From the NCBI RefSeq assembly GCF_009389715.1, contig NC_052400.1:21421674-21485673 (forward strand): DNA of 64,000 nucleotides, in the 5' to 3' direction. The position numbers and the translations under genes are program-made. Position 1 is the stretch's first letter. The number at the start of each line of letters is the position of its first letter. Of the stretch, positions 1 through 23,688 are shown piece by piece. This stretch comes from Phoenix dactylifera. Taxonomy: Eukaryota > Streptophyta > Magnoliopsida > Arecales > Arecaceae. The notes beneath the pieces were generated by a model, which saw only the letters and a program-made list of their open reading frames with translations, did no database searches and was not told the origin of the DNA.

Positions 1-420
1 TTGCTTACAGGCCCCAGTGAGGCAGTGACTCGAATAATGCGACTGCAATCCACACTAGATCAACAGAACCCGCAATCGAAACTAGGGTTTTCCCGTAACT
101 GCAGACGAATTAGGGTTTCCCTATCTAGATCCATTTACCATCAAATCGCGCATGCGAAGAGACGAAAAACCACGAAACAATCTAAGACAACATCAAAAGA
201 GCGGCGATAATGATTCCTTTACCTGTAATCCACCGCGGCGAGCACCGCCGCCGATCCCTTTCCTAGCGTTTTAGCACCGCTAGCGCCGGCGTCTGGCAAA
301 GCAAATTTCTCGTCTTTTTTCCTACTGGTAAGCCGAGAGAGGAGAGATCAGATCGGGTCCCCGTTCATAGGGAGGGAGTAGGAGAGGGAGAGAGAGAACG
401 AGGGGGTCGGAAGCAAGATA
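1..420 (-). promoter_or_regulatory. Promoter and 5' leader of a minus-strand gene leaving the window
   Basis: Read on the minus strand, a TATA-like TCTATATC lies near 412-420. A pyrimidine-rich stretch follows at about 340-410, the usual composition around a plant transcription start. A GC-rich leader comes next and ends GATTACAG at about 227, followed by GTAAAG, a good 5' splice site. The frame through the leader (from about 315 to 227) is open but has no upstream ATG, so I read it as untranslated. Telobox-like AAACCCTAA motifs occur at about 70-120. The product lies outside the window and cannot be named. Alternatively the segment is the plus-strand side of a bidirectional promoter. Confidence 0.35.
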
Positions 421-2313
421 TAGAAAGTCCAAAGTGGGCGAACGTTAGGGCTCTTTTCTGGGCTGAAATTAATTTAGAGTTTTATCAACTTGTTTTCATT
501 ATTTTTACATCATGTCCGCCGCCCCGTCCCCACGGAGTCGCCCGAACAAGTGATCGAGCCGTCAGATCCGCTCCAGGTTTCACTCGGCTATTGGATGCCT
601 TGGGAAGTTGGACGGCGGATATGGATTCGCATAGGAATTCCCATGCGGGTTCTTAATCTATCGCATTTCTCAAGGGTCCCCTCCCCTGGACCGCCGGATA
701 TGGTTTAGATATCCGGGACCAGCGCAAAGCCAATAAGACCCACCAATAATTTCAATGGCTTTTGAGAAAGCCCCCAAAAGAGATAAAGTATCAGTCATTA
801 CAATTACAATAAAGCAATAACGAAATGGAATATTTTTTTTCTTGAGCAATATTTATTTAAAAATAAATGGCAACTTCGTGCAATGGCCTTATTGCCAAGT
901 CTACCACTTGGGATGGGGAAGTCATTAGGAAGGAGAAAAGACCAGCTTTGATAAGTAATTAGTAGGTTAATTTGCCTCTCGGGATGTATGGCTTTTATTT
1001 AACTACTATATTTAGCTATATCCAGTACAGCCTTCAGTGAAGTGTGTTGAAGTGTGTTGAAGTGTGTTAATCTTATGCATGAAAAATTAGTTCCGGCACT
1101 CGGCCTGCCGGGATTAGCACAAACTTGGAAAGTATATTTTTGAGTTATATGCATCATATTCCGTACCCAGAATTTTACATACAATGAGGTTTCTCGTTCA
1201 GACAACTGGAAAAAATGGGGGGAAAACTGAAATTAAACTGAGACACCTTTGGATCATGCTGGTTATTAAACTATCATCCAAGCAACTGTTTGATGTTTTG
1301 CTGGAATTATTCAGGTTATCAACGACTCTCTTGTTTTAATCATCTGAGAAGAGGGGGTCCCACCCTCCCATCCAAAGTAGACTCAATCCCAGGTCACTTG
1401 TACCATCCACCAGTGGCTTAACCCACTCAAACCCGGGTGATTGGTATCAACCACGTTTAAGTTACCAACTGTGAAGCATAGATTCTACCTCTAGTGTTAC
1501 TCCGAACAATATCACTGTGAAGCATAGATTCTACCTCTAATGTCACTCCAACCATTACCACGATGGTCACATTCAATACAGCTGTTTACTGCAAACTTTA
1601 GATGAACCATCGGAACTGGCCTTTGGTCATTCACTAAAACCACTAAATAAGTTCAGGGCATCAGCTAAAGAGCAATCAAAATTCACATCCAAGCAACCAA
1701 CATATCAATCCAGAGTCACTAGAAAAAACACCGTCTTCCCTGTTAATCCTCGATCAACTCAATCAAGAATTCTCAGAGCTCGAAAGGACTTAAACCAACC
1801 GCTCCTTGCAGAACTCTCATCTTCCACATTTCAGGTTGCAATCTGAGCATGTGATTTTTTTTATCAAGATTAATAATATAGCACCACCTTTCATAAACCA
1901 TTCTAAGAAAGGGACGCCAAGAGAATGAAAATTGGAGCTAATTGGAACTTGGACAACTACAAGCTTATATAACGATGCACATATTTCCATTCTCCATTAT
2001 GGGAGGTAACAAACACACAATCATCTCTACAAGAGAATGAAAAAGATATCTCATATTAGAATCCACACATAGCAAAACCCTCAAACCTAGACTTCTGTCC
2101 ACAATACTTAATCCAACAAATAAACAAACATGAAAAATAATAGTATAAAAACCCTTAAGATATATCATCCCTTGCTTGTCTCATGTTGAATCCCCAAAAA
2201 TTTTGACATTGCAAATGCCAAACACTAAATGGAATAAAAAAATTCAATATAATTATAAGCCATGGAGCAATCCCTAATTAAAGATAGCCAACCATCAAAG
2301 AAGATGGATAACT
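421..2313. other. Intergenic DNA and PABP 3' flank
   Basis: No coding region is convincing here. It contains a three-copy 10-bp tandem repeat (GAAGTGTGTT) near 1039-1070, a tRNA-SINE-like segment at 1340-1460, and a 45-bp-period tandem duplication at about 1469-1558 sharing the core GTGAAGCATAGATTCTACCT. The rightmost few hundred bases should contain the 3' untranslated region of the PABP gene. Confidence 0.5.
1340..1460 (-). repeat. tRNA-derived SINE-like segment
   Basis: On the minus strand, GTGGGTTAAGCCACTGGTGG is followed about 25 bases later by GGGATTGAGTC at 1380-1390. This resembles the A box and B box spacing of tRNA-derived plant SINEs (B consensus GGTTCGANTCC). The boundaries and target duplications are not clear, so this may be a degraded copy. 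Confidence 0.3.
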
Positions 2314-15770
<13,457 letters not shown>

Positions 15771-16559
15771 TGTCGCTGGAAATTGGACCCGGGGGCGATC
15801 GGTCAGCCGAGAAGGAGGAGCACCGGTGAACACTAGTGGGCGGCGATCCGTCGACGGACGACGTCCTTTGGAGAACCTGCAAAAAGCCGGTGGCCGGGGT
15901 TACCGGCGCCGGCCCTCCGATGCCTAAGTCAGAGGGGGGCAAGCGTATATGAGGAGAAATAACGTGTGTCCAGAGTTCTTGCCTTCCAGCCCCCTCTAAA
16001 GTGGAGGGGTTCTCCTTTTATAGAGGGGCGCTGGGTTACCTGTGATGTGATGGGGCGAGGTTGCCGTATGACTGAGTACGTCGCATGAATTGGTGTACGA
16101 TCATGTGAATTAATGCCTTGTCGTAGGGGATGAAGTCGGAATCAAGGAGTTGTCACGGCCGTCTGGATGCAGCCGAGCTAATTTGCCATGGAGGACTGGA
16201 GATCCGTAAATAACAGGTGTCACGCACATTAATTGTTGAGTAAGCCGGAGATACGCATTAATTGTGGCGTAAGCCGGAGATCTACAAAGGCCACGCGCAT
16301 TAAATGCTAGGGGCAGTGGTAGGGTATGGTCTCTGAGCAGGGTATGGTCTTTGATCGGGCTATAGAAGGATGTGACCGCGGTAGGCGAGTGGCGAGGTCG
16401 GACTCGCGAGGTGGCGAGCTCTGAGGTCGGGCATCTAGTCGGGCGCCAGATCGGGAGATCGGAGGTCGGGCGCATCCGAGGTCGAGAATTCCGAAGTTGG
16501 GCACCCCTAATCACATGTCTCGTGATATGCTCACATCCTTTGGGCATATTACCCCAACA
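15771..16559 (-). mobile_element. Solo LTR, family A copy 1
   Basis: On the minus strand it begins TGTTGGGG and ends TTTCCAGCGACA. It is flanked by a perfect 5-bp target duplication GCATC (15766-15770 and 16560-16564). The presumed U3 contains a degenerate array of GCCCGACCTC-like units (about 16380-16510), and a TATA-like CTATAAAAGG (minus) lies at 16011-16022. It shares the block CCACCGGCTT...TTGCAGGTTCT and the terminal TTCCAGC with copies at 48141 and 60028. There is no internal region, so this is an inert LTR left by recombination. Superfamily is undetermined. Confidence 0.85.
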
Positions 16560-16564
16560 GCATC

Positions 16565-16985
16565 CATTCTCAACCCATCAATCATTTACAAGACTAGCAA
16601 AAAAAAAAAAGGAAAAAAAACTCTTGTCCTTCTATCAGAGCTTGAATGATTGAAGGATATTTAGGAAATTTTGCACTTACTAGATTTGCAGCCGGTTAAA
16701 AATAGATTACCAACTTATCTTATTTTTACTATTTCCTCAGAAAAAAATATTTTAATAATTTATATTCTAAGTTGGCTGAACCAAGTCAGATCTAAAGCTG
16801 GCAGGTCAGAACTCAGCCCGGCCTCTTTTTTTTTTAATAATTTACAAAAAAATACTTTAATACTTTTTCTTCCGCCTCCTTCCAGACTGAAGTCTGAAGC
16901 CCAATTCATCCGCTTCCGGTCCTATTCATCCGTCTTCCCGCCGCTGCCCTTTCCATCCGCCTCTACGACGTCGTCTTCTTCTCCC
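16565..16985. other. Intergenic DNA between solo LTR and ADT fragment
   Basis: It contains short A- and T-runs and a pyrimidine-rich stretch (about 16865-16985). No feature is supported. Confidence 0.5.
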
Positions 16986-17307
16986 TCCGATCATCTGGTG
17001 GTGGTCTTAGACGGGAGGAGGAAGCGGGTCACGTTCCCTGACTCGTCCTGGAGCCCGTTAGCGAGGACGTAGAGGCCGTAGAGGATGGCAGCGCAGGGGA
17101 TGGCGATGGCGGCGACGTCGAGCAGGTGGTTGAAGCGGAGCATCTCGATGGTGCCAGCGGTGTCCTCAACGGGATCGCAGTGGAGGTCGAGCTAGTCGAG
17201 GGCGCGGCCACAGTGAGCAAGGGCCATGGAAAAGGTGGCTGATGGTGCGCCAGAGCTCACCGGGACGGACGTCGGGCTGGGGACGGTGGCGCGCGTCAAG
17301 CACGCCG
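16986..17307 (-). pseudogene. ADT-like: Arogenate/prephenate dehydratase gene fragment
   Basis: The minus strand encodes recognisable ADT segments: PDVRPGELWRTISH, then ALAHCGRALD, VEDTAGTIEMLRFN, LLDVAAIAIPCAAILYGLYV and LANGLQDESGNVTRFLLLSR. In functional ADTs the equivalents are VISHP.ALAHCE, DTAGAA, DTAAIAS..AA.LYGL and IQD...NVTRF. The match ends before the ACT domain and begins well inside the catalytic domain. A frameshift separates the RTISH segment from ALAHC, and an in-frame TAG follows ALAHCGRALD, so it is not functional. The plus-strand left end passes into unrelated sequence, and the right end stops exactly at the poly(A) tail of a LINE. It is probably a decayed duplicate or captured fragment. 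Confidence 0.65.
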
Positions 17308-17860
17308 TTTTTTTTTTTTTTTTTGCTAAAAAGAAAATACATATCATGTACGGATACAACAACAACAAAAAAATTCAAAAAAGCAATACATTGCGGAGAA
17401 TACTGGGAAATTCTGCCTCTCCCACCCAAAGGTAGTTTTCTGAGTGGTTGGTAAGAAAAGAAGCTACCCAATCTGCGGTCTCATTGGTCTCTTTGAATAC
17501 ATGCTTTGCCTGAAGCAGTATCCCATCCGAAAACTCTCAACAGCGGGTGGTAATCGCCGACTCTCTTCAACCCTTGCAGAATTCAGCCAATGATCGTAGC
17601 AGAGTCTCCCTCCAGAAGGACCTCCCTTTTCTGCAAGGCACGTTGTATGTAGCTCAATCCAAAATATACCGCTCTCAGCTCCACCCCTAGCACAGAAGTA
17701 TTGACCAAGTAGGCATTTCCTGCTGCGATGACCTTGGAGTCCGGGCTCCTAACAATAAAGCCTGCACCTCCCATCCCGCTGCTCTCCAGAGCATGCCGTC
17801 TTGTTCACGAACTTGCCGTAGGCATTTGGGGCACCCTGGAAGGCATAGAGAGGGTGTTAA
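17308..17860 (-). mobile_element. 5'-truncated LINE with RNase H domain and poly(A) tail
   Basis: On the minus strand the element ends in a 17-base A tail (17308-17324). Upstream it encodes an RNase H-like (RVT_3) segment, MGGAGFIVRSPDSKVIAAGN...ELRAVYFGLSYI...LEGDSATIIG, about 17583-17790, typical of the C-terminus of plant L1 elements. The frame is shifted just upstream of the GGAGF motif. Only the 3' end is present. A related 3' tail occurs at 50371-50542, sharing GTACGGATACAAC and AAATTCTGCCTC-like blocks. The 5' boundary is approximate and no target duplication was found. Confidence 0.7.
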
Positions 17861-18338
17861 AATATTTGCATGACAGGATGAAAACACAAAAAAAAAATTC
17901 TGTTATATTCAGTACATTTTATATTTATGTATAAATTTTATATAAAAATAATATAAAATTATGTTAATAAAAAAATATTATTTGCCAATACAAGCTGTTA
18001 TGAAAATCACTCTAATAAAAGTATGCCAACGAAAAAAAAATACAAATTGATACATAATTTATCTCTAATTTTAAAAAAATTCTATAATTTATTCATCATG
18101 CATAAATAATTTTGATTTTTTATATAAGGTAAACATATTCACTAATACTATTAATTTAACTAGGTGCAAGAATAAATTTTGCAAACTTAAGAGAATTTTT
18201 TATAATTTATTTATTAATTTTATTTTTATATAAGATAGATGGATTCACTAAAACTGTTAATTTAATTAGATATAGGTATAGATTTTACAAGCCGATGAAT
18301 AAGTCTAAAGAATTTTTTGTATTTTATTCAAAATTTAA
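17861..18338. other. AT-rich DNA with a degenerate direct repeat
   Basis: Two diverged copies of a roughly 110-bp unit are visible (about 18115-18220 and 18220-18330). They share the pattern TATAAG-TA-A-ATTCACTAA-ACT-TTAATTTAA. No gene is visible. Confidence 0.5.
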
Positions 18339-18581
18339 TACATCCTTTTCGTTTATGGAATCAGGAGAGGATGCCTAATTGAACTTTCCCCAATATTTTC
18401 GGGGGGAGTTTAAAATTTCAGCGCAAGAAAACGATTGCGGGGGTCGCCAGTAGAGTAGGAAGCTTAAATGCATCCTTCTCGTTTATGGAAGCAGGAAAGG
18501 ATTCCTAATCGAACATTAACAATATATCAGGGGGAGATTAAAATGTCAGCAAAAGAAAACCATTGTGGGGTCTCGCCAGTC
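18339..18581. repeat. Direct duplication upstream of HGPRT
   Basis: The segment 18339-18452 is repeated, about 20% diverged, at 18465-18581. Shared blocks include CATCCTT-TCGTTTATGGAA and the terminal TCGCCAGT. The second copy ends about 130 bp before the HGPRT start codon, so the repeat lies in the probable promoter. Confidence 0.75.
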
Positions 18582-18712
18582 ACCACTTTCCTTTTTTCCC
18601 ATCTTCCTTCGGATTCACATTCTAAACCCTATAGATTCGAAAAAAACCCTAGAGATCCCACGCTTCCGCTCTCCTCTCGTCTCCGCTTCTCTGCTGTCCC
18701 TCGCTCGGTCCC

Positions 18713-21700
18713 ATGGGCTCCGAGGCCGATATCGAGCGGGTCCTGTGGACGGAGGAGGAGATCTCCGGCCGGGTCGCCGAGCTCGCGTCCCAAATCTCCG
18801 ACGACTTCAAGGGTTTCCCGGCCCCTATAGTCGTCGTCGGTGTCGCCACGGGGGCGTTCCTCTTCCTCGCTGACATCGTGAGGAAGATTACCTTGCCCGT
18901 CGCTGTGGATTTCATCCGAGCCGAGTCGTATGGGTCGGGGACGGAGTCCAGTGGAGTCCCCAGGGTCTCCTGCGACCTCAAGATCGATATCAGCGGCAAA
19001 CACGTGATTTTGGTACGTTTTCGTGGTGTAGATTTCTGAAATCGCTGTTCTTCTGTTGTCTTTCTTGGAAATTTATTTCATCAGATCATCATATTAATGA
19101 ACGATTTGATCTGAAACTCTTGTCGAAAATATGTTTTTTTTAATATATAGAACCAGGAAGGTAGCTCCTTTTTATTTGGAACTGCTGGATGAATAATTTA
19201 TCTGAGTTTTAGTTTGTGCGCTGACACAAATTTGAAGTTGTCATCAGTATGTGTAATTAATTCTCGAAAATGATGCGATAGAAGGTAAGATTGCGAATTA
19301 ATGCTGCATAACTGAGGAATAAAAATCATATGTGGTGGGCACCATTGAAAAAAAAAAATTATATTTCTTATTTTGGCATATTTGTTTTAGTGCACATTTA
19401 AAAAAAAAAATCAAATGGAGTCATCAACTTTATAATTAAAAAAAATATAAAAAATCGTAATATATATTGTATGACTCTAAGTAATACACATCAAGTAAAT
19501 TAGTTATTTAGTAAGTCAATACACATATTTATGTAAATTGATACACAATTTCTAGAATATAGTATTCATCAGTACACAGTATGCGATTAGAGATGATACA
19601 CACTTAGCAAATTAATCATTGAGCAACTCAATACATACCTTAAAACAAATTGATATATAATTTATAGAATATTATATTCATCAATACATACTATATGGCT
19701 GGTGATACATATTTATCGACTTCTGATACATAATGCAAGCTTATTTGATATACACCTAGCAGTGATCCAATACATATTTTCAGATAAATCGATACACAAT
19801 TTTTAGAATATGCTTTTTATCGGTACACACTACATAGCCAGATAATACACACTGAGCAATTAATCATCTCGCATTTTTTTTTAAGTTACGAAATTGATGA
19901 ACTCCGTTAGTAGTAGGAGTCTTATTCTTACTTGATTTTTAGGTTTTCTCTTTAAGATGGCCGCTAGGAAAAACATGGCAAAACAAGAGTCCTGCCCCAT
20001 AAGATGTTCTATAGTGCCTGCCTCATATGATTTTTGTTTATAACTAAGGGGTAAAGACTGTCTAGCTAGGTAGGAGGGAACATTGACATGGTTGGATGCA
20101 AGCCATGGTCAACAGATTAACCAGAGAGTGATTTTGGTGAGTTGTGATGATGCAAAAATTTTATAGCTTGTGTGGCAAAAAAAATCATAAATCAAGCTTG
20201 TTCATTTTATCTTGCTGCTCTGACGTGCAAATTTATGATGGTGGGAGCATCATTAAATTCTGTGAATTCTTTTAGGTCTCCATACAGCAAAAGGTGATTT
20301 TTTAAAATAACAGCTCATAGATTTGCGATCCTAGGTCTTGAATCTTGTCGAGCAGGTTCTTAAATCCTGAGGTACCAGTTATCTTGATGAGGAACCAAGT
20401 TTAAGATGAACAGCTGATATAGTAAGTGGGGAAATTTGGAGGGAACCGGGATTTTCTGATAAATCTGATATTACCATCTATCCTAAACATTGATTTCAAA
20501 ATTCACTAGCTTAAATAATTTACTTAAGGAAGTAAAAATGATTAAAAAAATATCATCCGATATGCATATATCCAAGACAGTAGGTATATATATGTCTAAA
20601 ATTGTTCGTTTGTTTTCAATCTATGTAATTAATGAACAATGATGTTCCTCGAATATGTACTCCAAATTTTCTGTAGACGGCCTTGCAAGCACAAAAAATC
20701 TATGCCAATTATTCAGTGATCCTTGAAAGGAAAAAAAAAATCGAAGGAGATGGAGGTAAAGTTTGAGTTTCATCAACAAAAGATTCTCATAGGTCAACCA
20801 TACTGATTTCAGGTAGGGCTATGCTGAGCAGCAAAGGTGGATCACCTACTAACTAAAGAATAATCAAAGATTAAAATGCTTTGTGGAAAAAATGATTCAA
20901 TCATGAAAATTATTCTAATTTAGACCAATAGGATTAGTTGAATATAAAATGAATGTTTGAGTTTGCTGAAGAAATTTGATAGAGTCTTCACATTTAGTTA
21001 GGAAAACTTACATGGGGGATTTTGAAATTTCTATTAGTAATTGTTAAAAGATGCTTTATCATGAGGGATAAAACTACTTATATTTCATTTCCTTAACTTC
21101 AAATCAACTGTTCTTCAAAAGTAATGTTTCCAAGCTGCGGCGGTTAGTTCATTATATTCAAAACAGGATGACGGAAATAGACTATATTTTGAGTTAGGGA
21201 ATGCTAGAAATGCACTAACATTGTCATCTGGCTATTGTCCTCAACTCGGTACAGTAATTTGAAATTTTAAGGAGTGTTATGATATTGTGATGTGAAAAGT
21301 TCAGCTTTTAGAGAAATTGGATAACTTTTGCAGTTTATCCTGTATAAATCGTTCCATCTATGAATAATTTTAAATTTGTTAAATTCTTATATTCCTGTTC
21401 TATCAATACAAACTTCACCCGTAGGCGGCCGCACTCACGCATTAGTGCAGACTGTTGTAATGCTGAGGTGTTTGTTTTAGTTAACTATTACACCCTGAAC
21501 AACCTTGCAATTTTTTCCCCTGATCAGACAGCAAGTGCTTTAATGGCTTTGGATACTGTATTATTAATATTTGCTGCTGTAGGTTGAGGACATTGTAGAC
21601 ACAGGAAATACCTTATCCTGCCTTATTTCACACTTGCAAAGAAAAGGAGCATCTTCTGTATCAGTTTGCACTTTTCTGGATAAACCTGCAAGAAGACAAG

Positions 21701-22045
21701 TGCAATTTAAGCTAGTGGGAGAGGGAAAATTTTATTGGGGTTTTGAGGTAAGAATTTTGTGCTATATGCATCTATCAAATCTTTTTTATGTTTACTTGCG
21801 TGAATCTTAGTCTCAACCCATCATCTTCCATATAGGAAACAACACTTGCAGATATGAATATCTTGCAGCTACTACTTTCAAAGCTTTCGCTTTAGCACTC
21901 CTGTTAATCTGGAAGTGATAGATTCCCCTTGTTTTCCCTCTTGCAGTGCCCAGAGTATTTTGTTGTTGGCTACGGTATGGATTATGCTGAACTTTACAGG
22001 AACCTGCCTTACGTTGGTGTCCTTAGGCCAGAGATGCGCAAATGA
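18713..22045 (+). CDS. HGPT: Hypoxanthine-guanine phosphoribosyltransferase, three exons
   Basis: The exons are 18713-19012, 21583-21747 and 21947-22045. They total 564 nt and encode 187 aa, essentially the length of the Arabidopsis cytosolic enzyme. Type I PRTase features are present: [19 protein letters not shown] in exon 1 (pyrophosphate loop region), the PRPP-binding signature [14 protein letters not shown] spanning the exon 1-2 junction at about 98-111, and the C-terminal [29 protein letters not shown]. The Lys of FLDKPARR follows, as in HGPRTs. The enzyme salvages hypoxanthine and guanine to IMP and GMP using PRPP. Splice sites are TTG|GTACG, GTAG|GTTG, GAG|GTAAG and GCAG|TGCC. The start ATG is followed by [17 protein letters not shown], as expected for the family. 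No transit peptide is seen. Confidence 0.95.
19409..19913. repeat. Minisatellite bounded by inverted repeats in HGPRT intron 1
   Basis: Three diverged copies of a 115-150-bp unit run from about 19535 to 19865. Each contains AAAT-GATA-A-AATTT--AGAATAT followed by ATCA-TACA-A and GATACACA. The array is bracketed by an imperfect inverted repeat: GGAGTCATCAACTTTATAATT at the left (about 19415-19435) and AAATTGATGAACTCC at the right (about 19894-19908). The arrangement suggests a non-autonomous DNA element with internal tandem repeats. No transposase is present. Confidence 0.5.
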
Positions 22046-22732
22046 AGCTTTCTTGTATCTATGAAACATGACTAGTGAGTTTGATCATTAAAGATCTCTA
22101 GGTTGGATGCATAGCCTGATGCATTATTGTACCACAAAATGTAAACAAGACTTAGAATAGTCAATATAAATTGCTGTTTTTTTTCTTGAAGTCCATAAAA
22201 TCTGACCTGGTTGATTAGTTGCTGTGGTTAAGTATTCCTTATGGGTTTTGCTGCAGTGCTTCTTAAAATTATATACGAAATAAATTTTTATTTTTGTTTG
22301 CCATTCATTGTACAATAAATGATCCATATTTTCTCACAAGATAATCTATTACAGCGGATGGAAAGAAACTTGAAGTACAGGTGGCAGATTCCGTAATTTG
22401 AATAGATTTCGAGGGTCAAAATTCATGACTCCCGATAATCTGGTATTTTAGGTAGCTTTCATGGATCTCAACTGATGCCTTTTCTTCTTCTTTTTTTTTG
22501 TTCAAAAGCCTCTTTGTGTCCTTCATGCGGTGAAGAGATTCACCAACGGTGCATGAAGAGATTCACCATCCACCGTTGTTGGTTTATCCACTGCTCGCAG
22601 ATGAATGATGGGTTCGGAGCGCTTTAAGACATACAAAGAAGGAGAAGTATTTAGAGAAAGCAGCGAAGAGTGAGGCCTTCAAAAGACACGTGAAAAAAAG
22701 CAAGGCGAGCTAACCGTTTAAGGTTTGAAATT
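22046..22732. other. HGPRT 3' flank
   Basis: It holds the HGPRT 3' untranslated region; an AATAAATT signal candidate lies near 22280. A short direct repeat, GAAGAGATTCACCA, occurs twice at about 22531 and 22555, close to the 3' end of the U1 gene. No further gene is seen. Confidence 0.5.
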
Positions 22733-22895
22733 GGCAGGGGCCGCGCGGACGCGTACCCCCTCCTACCACAAATTATGACGCCCACTCTCCCACTTGGGGA
22801 GATGGTAGACGAGCGCTCCCACCACGTGCAATGTGGGCCGCAAGCCTAGGCCATGGGCCTTCTTGATCGCCCATCGACCCCGTCCAGGTAAGTAT
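22733..22895 (-). ncRNA. U1: U1 spliceosomal snRNA
   Basis: On the minus strand the transcript starts ATACTTACCTGG at 22895, the universal U1 5' end that pairs with 5' splice sites. Stem-loop I follows with GATCAAGAAGGCCCATGG, then stem-loop II with CATTGCACGTGG (the U1A/U2B'' loop region), and stem-loop III with CTCCCCAAGTGGGAG. The Sm site ATAATTTGTGG is at about 22766-22775. The terminal hairpin GGGGGTACGCGTCCGCGCGG ends in CCCCTGCC at 22733. The length of 163 nt fits plant U1. With an intact promoter directly upstream, it is probably a functional copy. It recognises 5' splice sites in the nucleus as U1 snRNP. I see no clear plant 3'-box. Confidence 0.93.
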
Positions 22896-22921
22896 ACAAC
22901 AACGTACCACCGCCATCTTCC

Positions 22922-22971
22922 TTTATACCAGCGGTCGCCCATCGCTGGTTTCTCCACTCCCGATGTGGGAC
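22922..22971 (-). promoter_or_regulatory. Plant snRNA promoter (USE + TATA) of the U1 gene
   Basis: On the minus strand GTCCCACATCG (22971-22961) is a perfect match to the plant upstream sequence element RTCCCACATCG. A TATAAA box (22927-22922) follows after 33 bases and lies about 30 bp before the U1 +1. In plants this USE-TATA spacing of roughly 33-34 bp specifies RNA polymerase II, while about 10 bp less specifies polymerase III. The architecture therefore predicts Pol II transcription. Confidence 0.92.
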
Positions 22972-23688
22972 TAAGGTGGTCTTTGGCGCTGGACCAACGG
23001 GGCGAACCCGCACCCCGTCGGTTGGATTGGCCACTTGGCCTATTATGAACTAATTTCTTTTCTTTTATTAGTAGAATTAATTTCCTTCATCTCTCTTACA
23101 TTGTATCAGGCTAAATTAAAGGCACCTTGAAATGTAAGTTGGTATCATTTACCTTGGAAGCTAGACCAGGAATTTAATTTATTGGGTTCAAAGCAGAGAC
23201 TAGTGAATTGTACCAGTATATTTTTTCACCTCCAAAGTTGTCCAAACTCCAAATCACCACTTCAAGGCATGTGTTGCAGTTTTTTTTTATTCTTCTAGAT
23301 AAAATGCAAGAGGAAGAAATCTCTGTATATGTGCTAGGTTTTGATCGCTTGCATGGGGTGGGATTACATGATGTTACTAACAACAACCCCCCCCCCCCCC
23401 CCCCCCCCCCCTTTTTATATAAATCCACAAGATATATAAAAGCATGCTCTACTTGTAAAGGAGCACATGGCTCATGACACTTGCAGATAAGCACTCGTGA
23501 ATCAGTACCAAGAAAGCATAACAAATGGTGCAAAAGCTTTTGCGGGGCAAAACATCAAACACGAGTAACAATAGAGTTCATGGAAAAACTTTTTGCTCTC
23601 AAACATATAACAATGTCTCCCATTATTAGGTTTACAAGCACTAGCATGATGCATGAAAGGAAAGTGATGACACGAGGATAAGTAATGG
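22972..23688. other. Intergenic DNA with poly(C) tract
   Basis: No gene is visible. A run of 25 C residues (23387-23411) lies on the plus strand. It may be a slippage-prone tract or an assembly-sensitive site. Confidence 0.6.
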
